A DNA stretch of 10,181 bases from CAZFCK01 sp964517355 (GCA_964517355.1 CAZFCK010000175.1:1-10181), one strand, 5' to 3'; shown: positions 1 to 7,073, counted from the first letter of the stretch. The notes: a model not told the origin generated them from the sequence alone. Program-made: numbers and translations.

Positions 1-54
1 TCCAGAGAAATGCATAAGAGCATCTAGCGCTTTTCAAGCGTGAGATGCTCTAGA
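1..54 (+). repeat. Partial copy (right half) of a structured dispersed repeat
   Basis: This stretch matches 784-837 at 53 of 54 positions; the only difference is at base 6. It contains the repeat's third hairpin: AGAGCATCT (17-25) pairs with AGATGCTCT (43-51), and inside it CGCTT (28-32) pairs with AAGCG (36-40) around a TTC loop. The copy is cut by the window start and lies in the same orientation as the other two copies. It ends with CTAGA, as the complete copy does. Confidence 0.85.
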
Positions 55-227
55 AGTTTTCCTACCGTATTAAGAGTAAAATTCCTGCCAACCATCTTTA
101 ACCAAGAGGATATGTTATAACAATGCGACCGATTAGATGAGCGCCTCCATATATTTCCCGGAGAATGAGTATATATTGAATAAGATACTTATCAATCAAA
201 AACAGCCTGATAGCCTGACGCCGCAGA

Positions 228-287
228 GGGGTGACGACTATTTTTTCAACACCCCCTTGATATTGTCGCCCGGATTATATATGGGGG
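228..287 (+). promoter_or_regulatory. Alternative hairpins in the leader of the ribbon-helix-helix gene
   Basis: GGGGTG (228-233) can pair with CACCCC (250-255). The overlapping CCCCC (252-256) can instead pair with GGGGG (283-287), which is also the presumed ribosome site before the ATG at 292. The two pairings exclude each other, so if this stretch is transcribed the second would hide the ribosome site. The complementarity is visible in the sequence; a regulatory role is inference. No convincing sigma-70 promoter was found close by. Confidence 0.25.
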
Positions 288-291
288 CACC

Positions 292-528
292 ATGAATGAT
301 TCCTTTGTAAAACTCGACGCCGATATCGTGCAGTGGGCTCATGCTCAAGCGGCCGCTAAAGGCACGAGCGTCACCAGGTTGCTGTCCTCCATGCTGCGTG
401 AGCGCATGGCGCAGGGCGGGGCCATGTTGCAGAAAGAAGAGCCGTTACCCTTGCAGATGCGTGCCGGCTTCATGCTGGCGGACCCCGAAATCAATTGTGG
501 GGTTTTTCGTAGCGCAAGTGATGACTAA
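292..528 (+). CDS. Small ribbon-helix-helix protein, antitoxin-like, without a visible toxin
   Basis: This encodes a 78-residue soluble protein. Residues 4-40 have the pattern of a ribbon-helix-helix (MetJ/Arc-type) DNA-binding fold: a short strand (FVKLDADI), then helix A, the turn KGTSVTRLL, and helix B ending near RERM. Short proteins of this shape are usually the antitoxin half of type II toxin-antitoxin pairs; they bind their own promoter through the strand and the toxin through a variable tail. Here the tail (about 41-78) would be the toxin-binding part, but that is inference. No toxin gene is present: the next 400 bases hold only spacer and a repeat, and upstream is only leader and another repeat copy. 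The start ATG follows a GGGGG tract (283-287), an acceptable ribosome site. It could instead be a stand-alone regulator. The coding call is fairly safe, the antitoxin role less so. Confidence 0.65.
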   Translation: MNDSFVKLDADIVQWAHAQAAAKGTSVTRLLSSMLRERMAQGGAMLQKEEPLPLQMRAGFMLADPEINCGVFRSASDD

Positions 529-726
529 CTCCAGACTGCCGGCCTGAGACTACCTTTCTTCCACTGGTTGCGCATTTCTATTCCCTTTTATTAGCCAGAT
601 CTTTTGTAGTAATTTTCATATGTTAAATGGAAGTTACATTTTTCGTGACTGTTCCCTCTCCCGTATGTATTCATATTAAATCTAAATTACAGCAGGATAG
701 CTTCGTTACGAGCTTTTCCAATAAAT

Positions 727-837
727 TTTCTAGCGCATTTTCGCCTTGAAACAAGGCTCTCCCCTGAAACAATTTCCAATTGTTCCAGGGAAATGCATAA
801 GAGCATCTAGCGCTTTTCAAGCGTGAGATGCTCTAGA
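727..837 (+). repeat. Complete copy of a MITE/REP-like structured repeat with three hairpins
   Basis: This is the only complete copy in the window. Its ends form imperfect inverted repeats: TCTAGCGCATTT (729-740) against the complement of 826-837, TCTAGAGCATCT, with 10 of 12 positions equal. Three hairpins lie inside. The first is GCCTT (743-747) with AAGGC (753-757). The second is a 13-bp stem, 762-774 with 778-790, with one mismatch and a TCC loop. The third is 800-834, with a 9-bp outer stem and a 5-bp inner stem. Its left 44 nt are identical to 10138-10181, and its right 54 nt match 1-54 with one difference. It codes for nothing and shows no obvious target-site duplication. It lies about 100 nt beyond the stop of the convergent gene ending at 939, where its hairpins could also stop transcription or protect the RNA end. 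Confidence 0.8.
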
Positions 838-938
838 CGAGCAGGACGGCCGCGGAGCCTTGACCGTGTGTGATGATCTCAAAATAATGGCAGGTTAACA
901 TCTCCCGCCGCACGGCGATAACTGGCGCCTGAAACGCC

Positions 939-2630
939 TTACGGGAGCGTGTACGCACTTCCCCGGCGGTAATACGGCAACCGGGTTTCAATCTCCGCGG
1001 CCATGTCCGCCAGCTTCGCGTGGCGGGCGATCCGCACCGCCTGCGTCGCCGTTTCCAGGGCCGCGTCGTATCGCCCCGCCGCCGCCAGCGCCGCGGCAAG
1101 GGTGTCCAGCAGAGCCGGATTACCCCTTCCTCCTTGCTGTAGTGCCCGTTGCGCCAGGCGTACTGCCCGTGGACCGTCCCGCAACTCGGCGCGAGGAGCT
1201 GCCGCCAAAAGAAAAGCAAGATTGTTGAGAGCCTTGTAATAATCCGGCCGCATCTGCAAGGCGGCCTCGTATGCGGCCACGGCTTCTTTCCAGCGCTTTT
1301 CCCCCCGGTAATGTACCGCAAGATTGTATTGGATCATGTAATTATCTCGGGTCACATCAAGGGTGCGGCGGTACAGTGTCTCGCTGTTCTCCCAATACCC
1401 GGCCTGCAGGCGGACGCCCCAGGCCAGGGGCGCGCACACGGCGAGAGACACGGCGAGCCCCAGCGTCCAGGGCCGCGACGAACGTCGCAGGATCGCCGCC
1501 GCTCCCCAGACCAGCGCCCAGAAAAGGCCGATGTGCGGGAGATAGGCATAACGGTCCGCCCAGGCCTGCCCCCCCACTTGTATCACGCCCACCACCGGCG
1601 CCAGCATGCCCACGAACCACAACCAGCCCATCAAGGCATACGGCGCCTTGCGCCTGGCAAGCCAACATACGGCGGTCACGGCAACCAGCAGGCACGCGGC
1701 AGCCAGGGTCGCTCCCAACGGTACGGGCGCGAACGGATAAAAAACCCCCAGCCCCGAGGGCCAAAACGTCTTAACCAGATACGTGACGTACGCCACCGGC
1801 ACATTGGCCAGACGCGCGCTCAGGGGCAGTTCGTCCAGAGTTGCCAGAGCCCCGGCCCCGCCTTGCGCCCAGAGCGTCAGCGCCACGCTGGCCCCGGCGA
1901 GCAAAAATAGCGTCCATTTCTCGCGCACCAGCCGCCATACATCGCGCGCCCCCCGTTCCATGCGCTGCAGGGGCCAGTAGTCCAAAAGCAGCAAAACGCA
2001 GGGCGCGGTGACCAGCATGGGCTTGGCCAGCAACCCGCAAGCCAGGGGCACGGCGGTGAATACGATTTTCTTCAACCGGGAGGCCTCGGCGTAACGCACC
2101 CAGGCCAACAGGGTCAGCAGGAAGAAAAACGCGCTCAGCACGTCCTTGCGCTCCGCTATCCAGGCCACGCTCTCCACATGCAGAGGGTGCAGGGCCCAGA
2201 GCGCCGCCACGGCCAAAGCGCACCACCCTTGGCGTGTGGCGCGCAGCAACAGCACATACAGCAACAGCACGTTCAGCAGGTGAAACAACAGGTTCACGCC
2301 ATGGTGCGCCCCGGCGTCCAGCCCGAACAACTCCACATCGCACATGTGCGCAATCCAGGTCAGGGGGTGGTAATTGGAGGCGTGAGCGCTGGTGAAGGCC
2401 CAGGCAACGCCCTGCGGGCTCAGGCCCGCGGTCACTGCGGGATTCGCGTACACATAGTCGTCGTCATCGAAGTTGATGAAATCCGCCTGCAGCACCGGGG
2501 CATAGGCCCAGGCCGTGACCAGCAGCAGCGCTAGCGCCACCGCCAGTTGTAGCGCTCCCAGAGAAAAACGTGGGCGCGCCTCATGCTGCGCAACCGTTGC
2601 CGTGCGGTTCCTTTTCTTGCGTCTGGACAT
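939..2630 (-). CDS. Multi-span membrane glycosyltransferase-like protein with C-terminal tetratricopeptide repeats (TMTC-like)
   Basis: This encodes a 563-residue inner-membrane protein. After a basic N-terminus (RRKKRNR) come about ten hydrophobic segments between residues 27 and 405. The first is at 27-48 and is followed by an acidic loop with four consecutive Asp (55-58), the usual place of the catalytic acidic motif in GT-C lipid-phosphate-sugar glycosyltransferases. The segments around NYHPLTW (86-92) and the ALHPLHVESVAW-x-AERKDV stretch (146-164) are the conserved core of the bacterial proteins related to eukaryotic TMTC O-mannosyltransferases. Residues about 431-537 hold roughly three tetratricopeptide repeats, probably on the periplasmic side. 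Substrate and activity are unknown. The ATG follows AAGGA with 8 nt spacing, and the gene starts 24 nt after the uvrC stop, so the two are probably co-transcribed. No U-rich terminator follows; the repeat at 727-837 is the nearest hairpin structure. Confidence 0.85.
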   Translation of the reverse strand: MSRRKKRNRTATVAQHEARPRFSLGALQLAVALALLLVTAWAYAPVLQADFINFDDDDYVYANPAVTAGLSPQGVAWAFTSAHASNYHPLTWIAHMCDVELFGLDAGAHHGVNLLFHLLNVLLLYVLLLRATRQGWCALAVAALWALHPLHVESVAWIAERKDVLSAFFFLLTLLAWVRYAEASRLKKIVFTAVPLACGLLAKPMLVTAPCVLLLLDYWPLQRMERGARDVWRLVREKWTLFLLAGASVALTLWAQGGAGALATLDELPLSARLANVPVAYVTYLVKTFWPSGLGVFYPFAPVPLGATLAAACLLVAVTAVCWLARRKAPYALMGWLWFVGMLAPVVGVIQVGGQAWADRYAYLPHIGLFWALVWGAAAILRRSSRPWTLGLAVSLAVCAPLAWGVRLQAGYWENSETLYRRTLDVTRDNYMIQYNLAVHYRGEKRWKEAVAAYEAALQMRPDYYKALNNLAFLLAAAPRAELRDGPRAVRLAQRALQQGGRGNPALLDTLAAALAAAGRYDAALETATQAVRIARHAKLADMAAEIETRLPYYRRGSAYTLP

Positions 2631-2654
2631 GGCGCGTATCCTTATTCAAATGCC

Positions 2655-4703
2655 TCAGATACGCAAGGCCCGCAGCTGACGCGCGAGCATGGCCGCCTTT
2701 TTCTTTCCGATGCCCGGAATAGCCGCAAGGGCTGTTTCCGAAGCCTCGGCCATGGCCTGCACATTGGGGAAATGCTCCCACAACAAACGCGCGGTTTTCG
2801 GACCCACGCCCTGCAAACGCAGCAGTTCGCCGCTCAGGGCCGTCTTGCGTCTGGCGCGGCGGTGCCTGCCGATGGCGAAGTTGTGCACGCTGTCGCGCAC
2901 ATGCTGCAAGAACAGCAATTCCGGCGATCCCGGTTTCAAGGCCAGAGGATTTTTGCGCCCCGGCAAATAGACGGAATCCTCCAGCCCATGTGTTTTACGT
3001 CTGGCCTGGCCGCCGCTTCGGACCTTTTCCTTGGCGATGCCCGCCAGGGGAAAAAGGCCGCTTTGCCCCGCTTGTTCCATGGCCTTTTCCACTGCGGCCA
3101 GTTGCCCCTTGCCGCCGTCCACCAGCAGCAAATCCGGCCACGGAGGCCCTGAAGCCAGGCGCCGCTCCAGCCAGGCCGCCAGAGCGCCGTAGTCGTCTCC
3201 CGCGGGCACTTCCGGGGGCACAATGTACACCCGGTACTCTTCCTTGCAGGGTTCGCCGTCTTGAAAGACCACCACCCCGGCGCGCGGCTCCTGGCCGCCA
3301 TGATGCGAAATGTCCACGGCCTCGATACGGCGGGGCGGCGCGGGCAGACGCAGTTTTTCGGCCAGGCTATCCAGGAGGGGCTTTTGCTCCCCGTGAAGCG
3401 CGGCCTCCCTGGCGTTGGTGCCGGCCAGGGCCACCAATTGCTTTTCCGCGCCGGAGCAAGGCGGAGTGACGCGCACGTGCCCCTGGCGGTGTTCGGAAAG
3501 CACCTGCGCAAGCAACGCCTGCGTGGATTGCGGTTCCGGATCCGAAGACGCCTCAGCGTCGGCATCACGTTCAAACGTCTGGTCTTCGCGCTCTTCCCCG
3601 CGCAAGTCGTCCAAACTCCATGGGAGCACGACACGCTCCGGAATAAAGCTCTGCGGCCCGTAATACTGCCCCACGAATCCTTCGAGCACTTCCCTTCCGT
3701 CTTCCAGGGAAAGGCCGGGCCAGTAAAAATTCTTGCGGTCGATCAAGCGCCCCTGGCGCACGAAAAGCAGGCCGAGGGCCAGGCCGGACGACGTTTGCGC
3801 CAGTCCGAGCACATCCATGTCAGCGCCTCCAGGCAGGACGGCCGCCTGCTGCTCAACGGTGCGCTCCACCGCGCGGATCTGATCGCGCAGCACGGCGGCG
3901 AACTCGAAATCAAGGCTGTCCGATGCGCGCTGCATCTCCTGCCTGAGCATCGCGGTCAATTCGCCGGAACGCCCCGCAAGAAACATCTCCACGCGCCGCA
4001 CCATGTTCGCGTAGTCCTCTTTGGAGACCTCGAGCACGCAGGGCGCCAGGCACAATCCTATATGATGATAGAGGCAGGGGCGCACCCTATTGGTCATGCT
4101 GCGGTCGGAACAACGGCGCAAAGGAAAAATCTTGTGGATAACCTTCCAGGTGGCGCGCGCGGCCTGAGCCGAAGTGAAAGGGCCGAAATAAAGGGCCTGG
4201 TCGCGGGCCACCTTGCGCGTGAGCGTCAGCCTGGGAAAATCGGCGTTCTTGTCCAAACGGAACAAGACGTATTGTTTGTCGTCACGAAGCACCACATTGT
4301 ACCGTGGGCGGTGCTTTTTGATCAGGCTGGCCTCAAGGAGCAAGGCCTCCTTTTCCGTGGCCGTGCACAAGGTATCTATACTGCGCGCCCTGGCGAGCAT
4401 GGCCCGTGTCTTGGGCGTCTGGCGCTCCAGAGAAAGAAAATACGAACCCACGCGCTTGCGCAGGACCTTGGCCTTGCCCACATACACCACGCGGCCGGCG
4501 GCGTCCTTGAAAAGATACACGCCGGGGCGCAAGGGTATGTCCCTGAGCCGTTCACGCATGTCCCGCAAATGGGTGTATTGCTCTGGAGCCTGTGATGTGT
4601 CGGTTGCCGCGTCATGCATGGTAGCTATGTACTGCAGAGCCGTGACCAAGGCAAAGAGGCCTTTGCGGCATTTTTTCGTATCCGCGAATAAAAATTTTCG
4701 CAC
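2655..4703 (-). CDS. uvrC: Excinuclease ABC subunit C (UvrC)
   Basis: UvrC is the nuclease of bacterial nucleotide excision repair and cuts the damaged strand on both sides of the lesion after UvrA/UvrB loading. Numbering here is from the GTG at 4703 (682 residues; E. coli UvrC has about 610). The GIY-YIG 3'-incision domain has GVY at 61-63, YVG at 74-76 and an EALLLE segment at 119-124. Four cysteines (198, 210, 218, 222) have the 12-8-4 spacing of the known iron-sulfur site. The UvrB-binding helix pair is about 249-284. The RNase H-like 5'-incision domain shows its triad as D464 (AVDISH), D529 (LVDGGKGQ) and H607 (SVHNF). Two helix-hairpin-helix motifs (GVGPKTA, GIGKKKA) close the protein. 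An acidic, probably disordered stretch (about 370-393) precedes the nuclease domain. The start is uncertain: only this GTG has a good ribosome site (GAGGG, 7 nt), but an ATG at 4619 (654 residues) or 4559 would give a more usual N-terminus. Confidence 0.95.
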   Translation of the reverse strand: MRKFLFADTKKCRKGLFALVTALQYIATMHDAATDTSQAPEQYTHLRDMRERLRDIPLRPGVYLFKDAAGRVVYVGKAKVLRKRVGSYFLSLERQTPKTRAMLARARSIDTLCTATEKEALLLEASLIKKHRPRYNVVLRDDKQYVLFRLDKNADFPRLTLTRKVARDQALYFGPFTSAQAARATWKVIHKIFPLRRCSDRSMTNRVRPCLYHHIGLCLAPCVLEVSKEDYANMVRRVEMFLAGRSGELTAMLRQEMQRASDSLDFEFAAVLRDQIRAVERTVEQQAAVLPGGADMDVLGLAQTSSGLALGLLFVRQGRLIDRKNFYWPGLSLEDGREVLEGFVGQYYGPQSFIPERVVLPWSLDDLRGEEREDQTFERDADAEASSDPEPQSTQALLAQVLSEHRQGHVRVTPPCSGAEKQLVALAGTNAREAALHGEQKPLLDSLAEKLRLPAPPRRIEAVDISHHGGQEPRAGVVVFQDGEPCKEEYRVYIVPPEVPAGDDYGALAAWLERRLASGPPWPDLLLVDGGKGQLAAVEKAMEQAGQSGLFPLAGIAKEKVRSGGQARRKTHGLEDSVYLPGRKNPLALKPGSPELLFLQHVRDSVHNFAIGRHRRARRKTALSGELLRLQGVGPKTARLLWEHFPNVQAMAEASETALAAIPGIGKKKAAMLARQLRALRI

Positions 4704-4710
4704 TCCGCAG

Positions 4711-4715
4711 CCCTC
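4711..4715 (-). promoter_or_regulatory. Ribosome binding site supporting the GTG start of uvrC
   Basis: On the minus strand this reads GAGGG, 7 nt before the GTG at 4703. The alternative ATG codons at 4619 and 4559 have no or only weak purine-rich sequence before them. This is why the longer form of UvrC is given, although its first about 50 residues go beyond the family's usual N-terminus. Confidence 0.45.
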
Positions 4716-4736
4716 ATCTCATATTCCCTCAAATTT

Positions 4737-4765
4737 TAGATAGTTTTTTTACTCTTTAATGTCAG
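4737..4765 (-). promoter_or_regulatory. Candidate sigma-70 promoter of the uvrC operon
   Basis: On the minus strand CTGACA (4765-4760) stands 17 nt before TATCTA (4742-4737). This is a good -35 box with a mediocre -10 box in an AT-rich spacer. Transcription would begin near 4730, about 27 nt before the GTG at 4703. I saw no LexA-type operator here, but I cannot exclude one. Confidence 0.35.
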
Positions 4766-4809
4766 ACTTTTATGTATTTATAAAATCCGTGACATTGCCC
4801 GTACGATCA

Positions 4810-4850
4810 GTCCAATAAATTGAACCGTAAAAAATTTTATACTCAAGCCC
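4810..4850 (+). promoter_or_regulatory. AT-rich block upstream of porin 1, conserved before both porin genes
   Basis: The 24 nt at 4824-4847 are identical to 7009-7032. The flanking bases 4810-4823 match with three differences. The core is a near-palindromic A/T run (GTAAAAAATTTTATAC). It lies 12 nt before the -35 box in both copies. That position suits an UP element or a binding site for a regulator shared by both porins. Conservation and position are visible; the role is inferred. Confidence 0.45.
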
Positions 4851-4859
4851 ATTCAACGC

Positions 4860-4888
4860 TTGCATTAGTGGGGAAAGTTACGTATTAG
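4860..4888 (+). promoter_or_regulatory. Candidate promoter of porin 1
   Basis: TTGCAT (4860-4865), a 17-nt spacer and TATTAG (4883-4888) fit a sigma-70 promoter. The equivalent position before porin 2 has TTGCAA-17-TAATAC, so the architecture is kept despite base changes. Transcription would start near 4895, giving a leader of about 55 nt. The leader contains GTCAT-TTT-ATGAC (a small hairpin) and ends in a very strong ribosome site (AGGAGGGAGG, 4937-4946). Confidence 0.5.
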
Positions 4889-4949
4889 ATAGGTGCCACT
4901 GACTTGAGGGGAGCGTCATTTTTATGACAAAGCAAAAGGAGGGAGGAAA

Positions 4950-6446
4950 ATGAAAAAACTGATGACCCTGGTTCTCGCAGCCAGCTTCATTCTGGGCACG
5001 GCCCTCACGGCTTCCGCCGTGGAAATCACTGCCAACGGCAGCTTCGACTTCACTTGGGGCTGGTATACGAACAAAACCTTGTTCGACAACAACGAGATCA
5101 ACAGAGCTGTCGGCGCTGCCGGCAACAACCCCGAAGTGTTCGACGCCCGTCAGCGCGAACGCTTGCAGGTGAACTTCATCGCTTCTGAAAACGTTCAGGG
5201 CGTCATTTACTTTGAGATCGGTGAAACAGTCTGGGGCGGCGGCAACAACGGCGCCAACGTGGGCAGAGGCTCCGGCGGCGCCGCCGGCACCGACGGCGTA
5301 GCCGTGGAAGTACGCCGTGCCTACATCGACTTCAACGTGCCCAACACCGACCTGCTGTTCCGCGTTGGCCTGCAGGGTCTCGCCCTGCCTTCCAGCGTTG
5401 TCGGCAACCCCGTGCTGGGCAGCTCCGGTACGGACATGGCCGCTGTCGTCGGCGTGTACACCATCAACGACATGGTTACCGTCGGCGCTCTGTGGGGCCG
5501 TCCCTGGAACACCTGGCAGTTTAACGATCTGAACGATTCCTTTGACGTTTTCGCTCTGTACGTGCCCATCACCATCGACGGCATGATGACCATCACCCCC
5601 TGGGCCATGTACGGCATCGCCGGTACCGACGCCCTGTACGGCAGCAGACTCGCTGGTGCTCTGAACGTGCCCAATGGCATGCTGACACCCGCTTTCGGCA
5701 GCGCCGGCGCTCGCGCGTACACGAACAACGCCTACCAGTACATGTGGTGGGCCGGCGGCTCCTTCGAGTTCACCATGCTGGATCCCCTCACCTTCGCTCT
5801 TGACGTTGTGTGGGGTACTTCCATCGATCCCAGCGACGACGAACTCGAACGCCACGGCTGGTACCTGGCCGGTCGCGTAGACTACCAGACCCCGTACGTC
5901 ACCCCCGGTTTGGTTGCCTGGTGGACCACCGGTGAAGACGACGACATCTGGAACGGCTCCGAGCGCCTGCCTGAACTCGACGGTACCTTCCAGGCCACCA
6001 CGTACGGTTTCGATGGTCAGTCCCTTCTGAACGCCGGCGACATCATCGGCCAGAGCGCTGAAGGCACCTGGGGCTTGTCCTTGCAGTTCAACGACATCTC
6101 CTTCATCGAAGACCTGACTCACGCCCTGCGCATCAGCTTCCTGGGCGGCACCAACGATCCCGAAAGCCTGCGTAACTACCGCAACAATCCTCGTTGGAAC
6201 CCCGCTTTCGTGAATCCCAGCGGCATCATGCTGACCACTGCCGACTACGCTTGGGAAATCGACTTCGACCACAAGTACCAGATCTACGAAAACCTGGCCG
6301 CCATTGTTGAGATGGCCATGGTTGACGTACAGCGCGAAGCCTACCCCTGGCGTACGCAGAACAACCGCAACAACGTGCGTGACACTCGCCTCTGGAAGAC
6401 CAGCACCGCTTGGAAGCTGGCCATGGGCCTGCAGTACCGCTTCTAG
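4950..6446 (+). CDS. Outer-membrane porin of the Desulfovibrio homotrimeric type, copy 1
   Basis: This encodes a 498-residue precursor. Residues 1-23 are a clear Sec signal peptide (MKKLMTLVLAA..., cleavage after ASA at 21-23). The mature part is rich in Gly, Asn, Asp and aromatic residues, has alternating strand-like segments, and ends in QYRF with the terminal Phe needed for outer-membrane insertion by the BAM machinery. This is the pattern of the family annotated as outer membrane homotrimeric porin in Desulfovibrio, which provides general diffusion of small solutes and has been linked to sulfate entry. A strong ribosome site, its own promoter and a strong terminator suggest an abundant, single-gene transcript. 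It shares 480 of 498 residues with copy 2; from residue 271 on the two are identical, also in DNA. The family call is strong, but solute preference cannot be read from the sequence. Confidence 0.92.
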   Translation: MKKLMTLVLAASFILGTALTASAVEITANGSFDFTWGWYTNKTLFDNNEINRAVGAAGNNPEVFDARQRERLQVNFIASENVQGVIYFEIGETVWGGGNNGANVGRGSGGAAGTDGVAVEVRRAYIDFNVPNTDLLFRVGLQGLALPSSVVGNPVLGSSGTDMAAVVGVYTINDMVTVGALWGRPWNTWQFNDLNDSFDVFALYVPITIDGMMTITPWAMYGIAGTDALYGSRLAGALNVPNGMLTPAFGSAGARAYTNNAYQYMWWAGGSFEFTMLDPLTFALDVVWGTSIDPSDDELERHGWYLAGRVDYQTPYVTPGLVAWWTTGEDDDIWNGSERLPELDGTFQATTYGFDGQSLLNAGDIIGQSAEGTWGLSLQFNDISFIEDLTHALRISFLGGTNDPESLRNYRNNPRWNPAFVNPSGIMLTTADYAWEIDFDHKYQIYENLAAIVEMAMVDVQREAYPWRTQNNRNNVRDTRLWKTSTAWKLAMGLQYRF

Positions 6447-6480
6447 TGTTGTAAAACACCCGCTATGACGCCACCCTCGA

Positions 6481-6510
6481 GCCGGGGCCTTCGGGCCCCG
6501 GCTTTTTTTT
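6481..6510 (+). terminator. Rho-independent terminator of porin 1
   Basis: A perfect 9-bp GC-rich stem, GCCGGGGCC (6481-6489) with GGCCCCGGC (6494-6502), is closed by a TTCG tetraloop and followed by eight T (6503-6510). It begins 34 nt after the stop codon. The same stem and loop follow porin 2. Confidence 0.95.
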
Positions 6511-6969
6511 ACGCCTTCCCGCTCACACGTTCGTTTGTCCGCAAGCAATGCGTATGAGTTCACTCCGCCCTTTCCGGCGGGCATATCCAAGAAAGCCTCC
6601 GGTGGCTTAAGAACCTCCAAAACTACTTCAATGGTAGAACATGCCGCTTGCTCATCAATTCTATACACCCGCACCGCAGTTCCAAGGGAGGCCCCGAAAA
6701 GGTATGGCGGTGCCCCATCATTGAACAATGATAAAATACATGCTTCAGCGACGCTTACGCACCCAGGAGGCCACAACCCGCCTTTTCGAAATTTGGCGTT
6801 CAAGAGGGCACCACCTGCTTTCGACACGTCTGCGAGGGGCAGGGTCTTGGCAAGATTTTTCAGATGCTGCCGTAAAAATTTTTTAACACGTGAGCATTGT
6901 CTTTCGCTCGTCCACGACAGATATTTTTACTTTCTCATTTAATATAAGTATATTATCAACCATGAACAT
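6511..6969 (-). pseudogene. Probable broken gene of unknown function between the porins
   Basis: The spacer holds an unexplained coding-like stretch. On the minus strand ATG (6969-6967) follows AAGGGA with 5 nt spacing and opens a reading frame MFMVDNILILNEKVK. Dropping one A from a run of five (complement of 6924-6928) moves it into a frame that stays open from 6926 into the porin terminator. That frame has protein-like content, for example KFRKGGLWPPG, YLFGASLGTAVRVYRID and EVVLEVLKPPEAF. Codon use is less GC-biased than in the neighbouring genes. No stop occurs before the frame runs into the porin 1 terminator, so the 3' end seems lost where the porin unit joins, near 6511-6525. I do not recognise the family. 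The opposite strand is also open (TTG at 6535 to 6942), so the coding strand is not certain, and the whole stretch may be non-coding. Confidence 0.3.
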
Positions 6970-6994
6970 CTGTTTCCCTTCGACCCGGGACGGT

Positions 6995-7035
6995 GTCCAA
7001 AAATTTGTACCGTAAAAAATTTTATACTCAAGTCC
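6995..7035 (+). promoter_or_regulatory. AT-rich block upstream of porin 2, matching the one before porin 1
   Basis: The bases 7009-7032 are identical to 4824-4847, and upstream similarity stops near 6995. This marks the left edge of the duplicated unit. As in copy 1, the block ends 12 nt before the -35 box. A role as an UP element or regulator site is inference. Confidence 0.45.
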
Positions 7036-7044
7036 AAATTTCGC

Positions 7045-7073
7045 TTGCAAAGCCCAAAAAGCGAGCGTAATAC
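7045..7073 (+). promoter_or_regulatory. Candidate promoter of porin 2
   Basis: TTGCAA (7045-7050), a 17-nt spacer and TAATAC (7068-7073) form a sigma-70-like promoter at the same place as in copy 1. The spacer and -10 box differ from copy 1, so the two porins may be expressed at different levels. The leader ends in AGGAGG (7121-7126), 7 nt before the ATG. The small GTCAT/ATGAC hairpin of copy 1 is broken here by base changes. Confidence 0.45.

Noticed and set aside
529..726. Small gene or RNA in the spacer after the antitoxin-like gene
   Set aside because: AT-rich, with no open frame having a ribosome site and only a weak imperfect hairpin near 701-715.
1..837. Possible CRISPR array from repeated palindromic sequence
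   Set aside because: The copies are hundreds to thousands of bases apart with no regular short spacers, and no cas gene is present.
727..837. Prophage or integron attachment site
   Set aside because: No integrase, tRNA gene or phage gene is nearby, and the element occurs at three places in the window.
833..1321. 162-codon minus-strand open frame overlapping the end of the tetratricopeptide gene
   Set aside because: It lies in another frame of the tetratricopeptide region, is Arg/Trp-rich and has no recognisable domain.
3261..4595. 444-codon plus-strand open frame over uvrC
   Set aside because: It is antisense to a uvrC with all catalytic residues in place; no domain is seen.
4878..6827. 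649-codon minus-strand open frame across porin 1
   Set aside because: Most of it is antisense to a porin with signal peptide, ribosome site and terminator. It is open because of GC-rich codon bias, and the same antisense frame is open over porin 2. Only its 5' part outside the porin unit is considered, as a possible broken gene.
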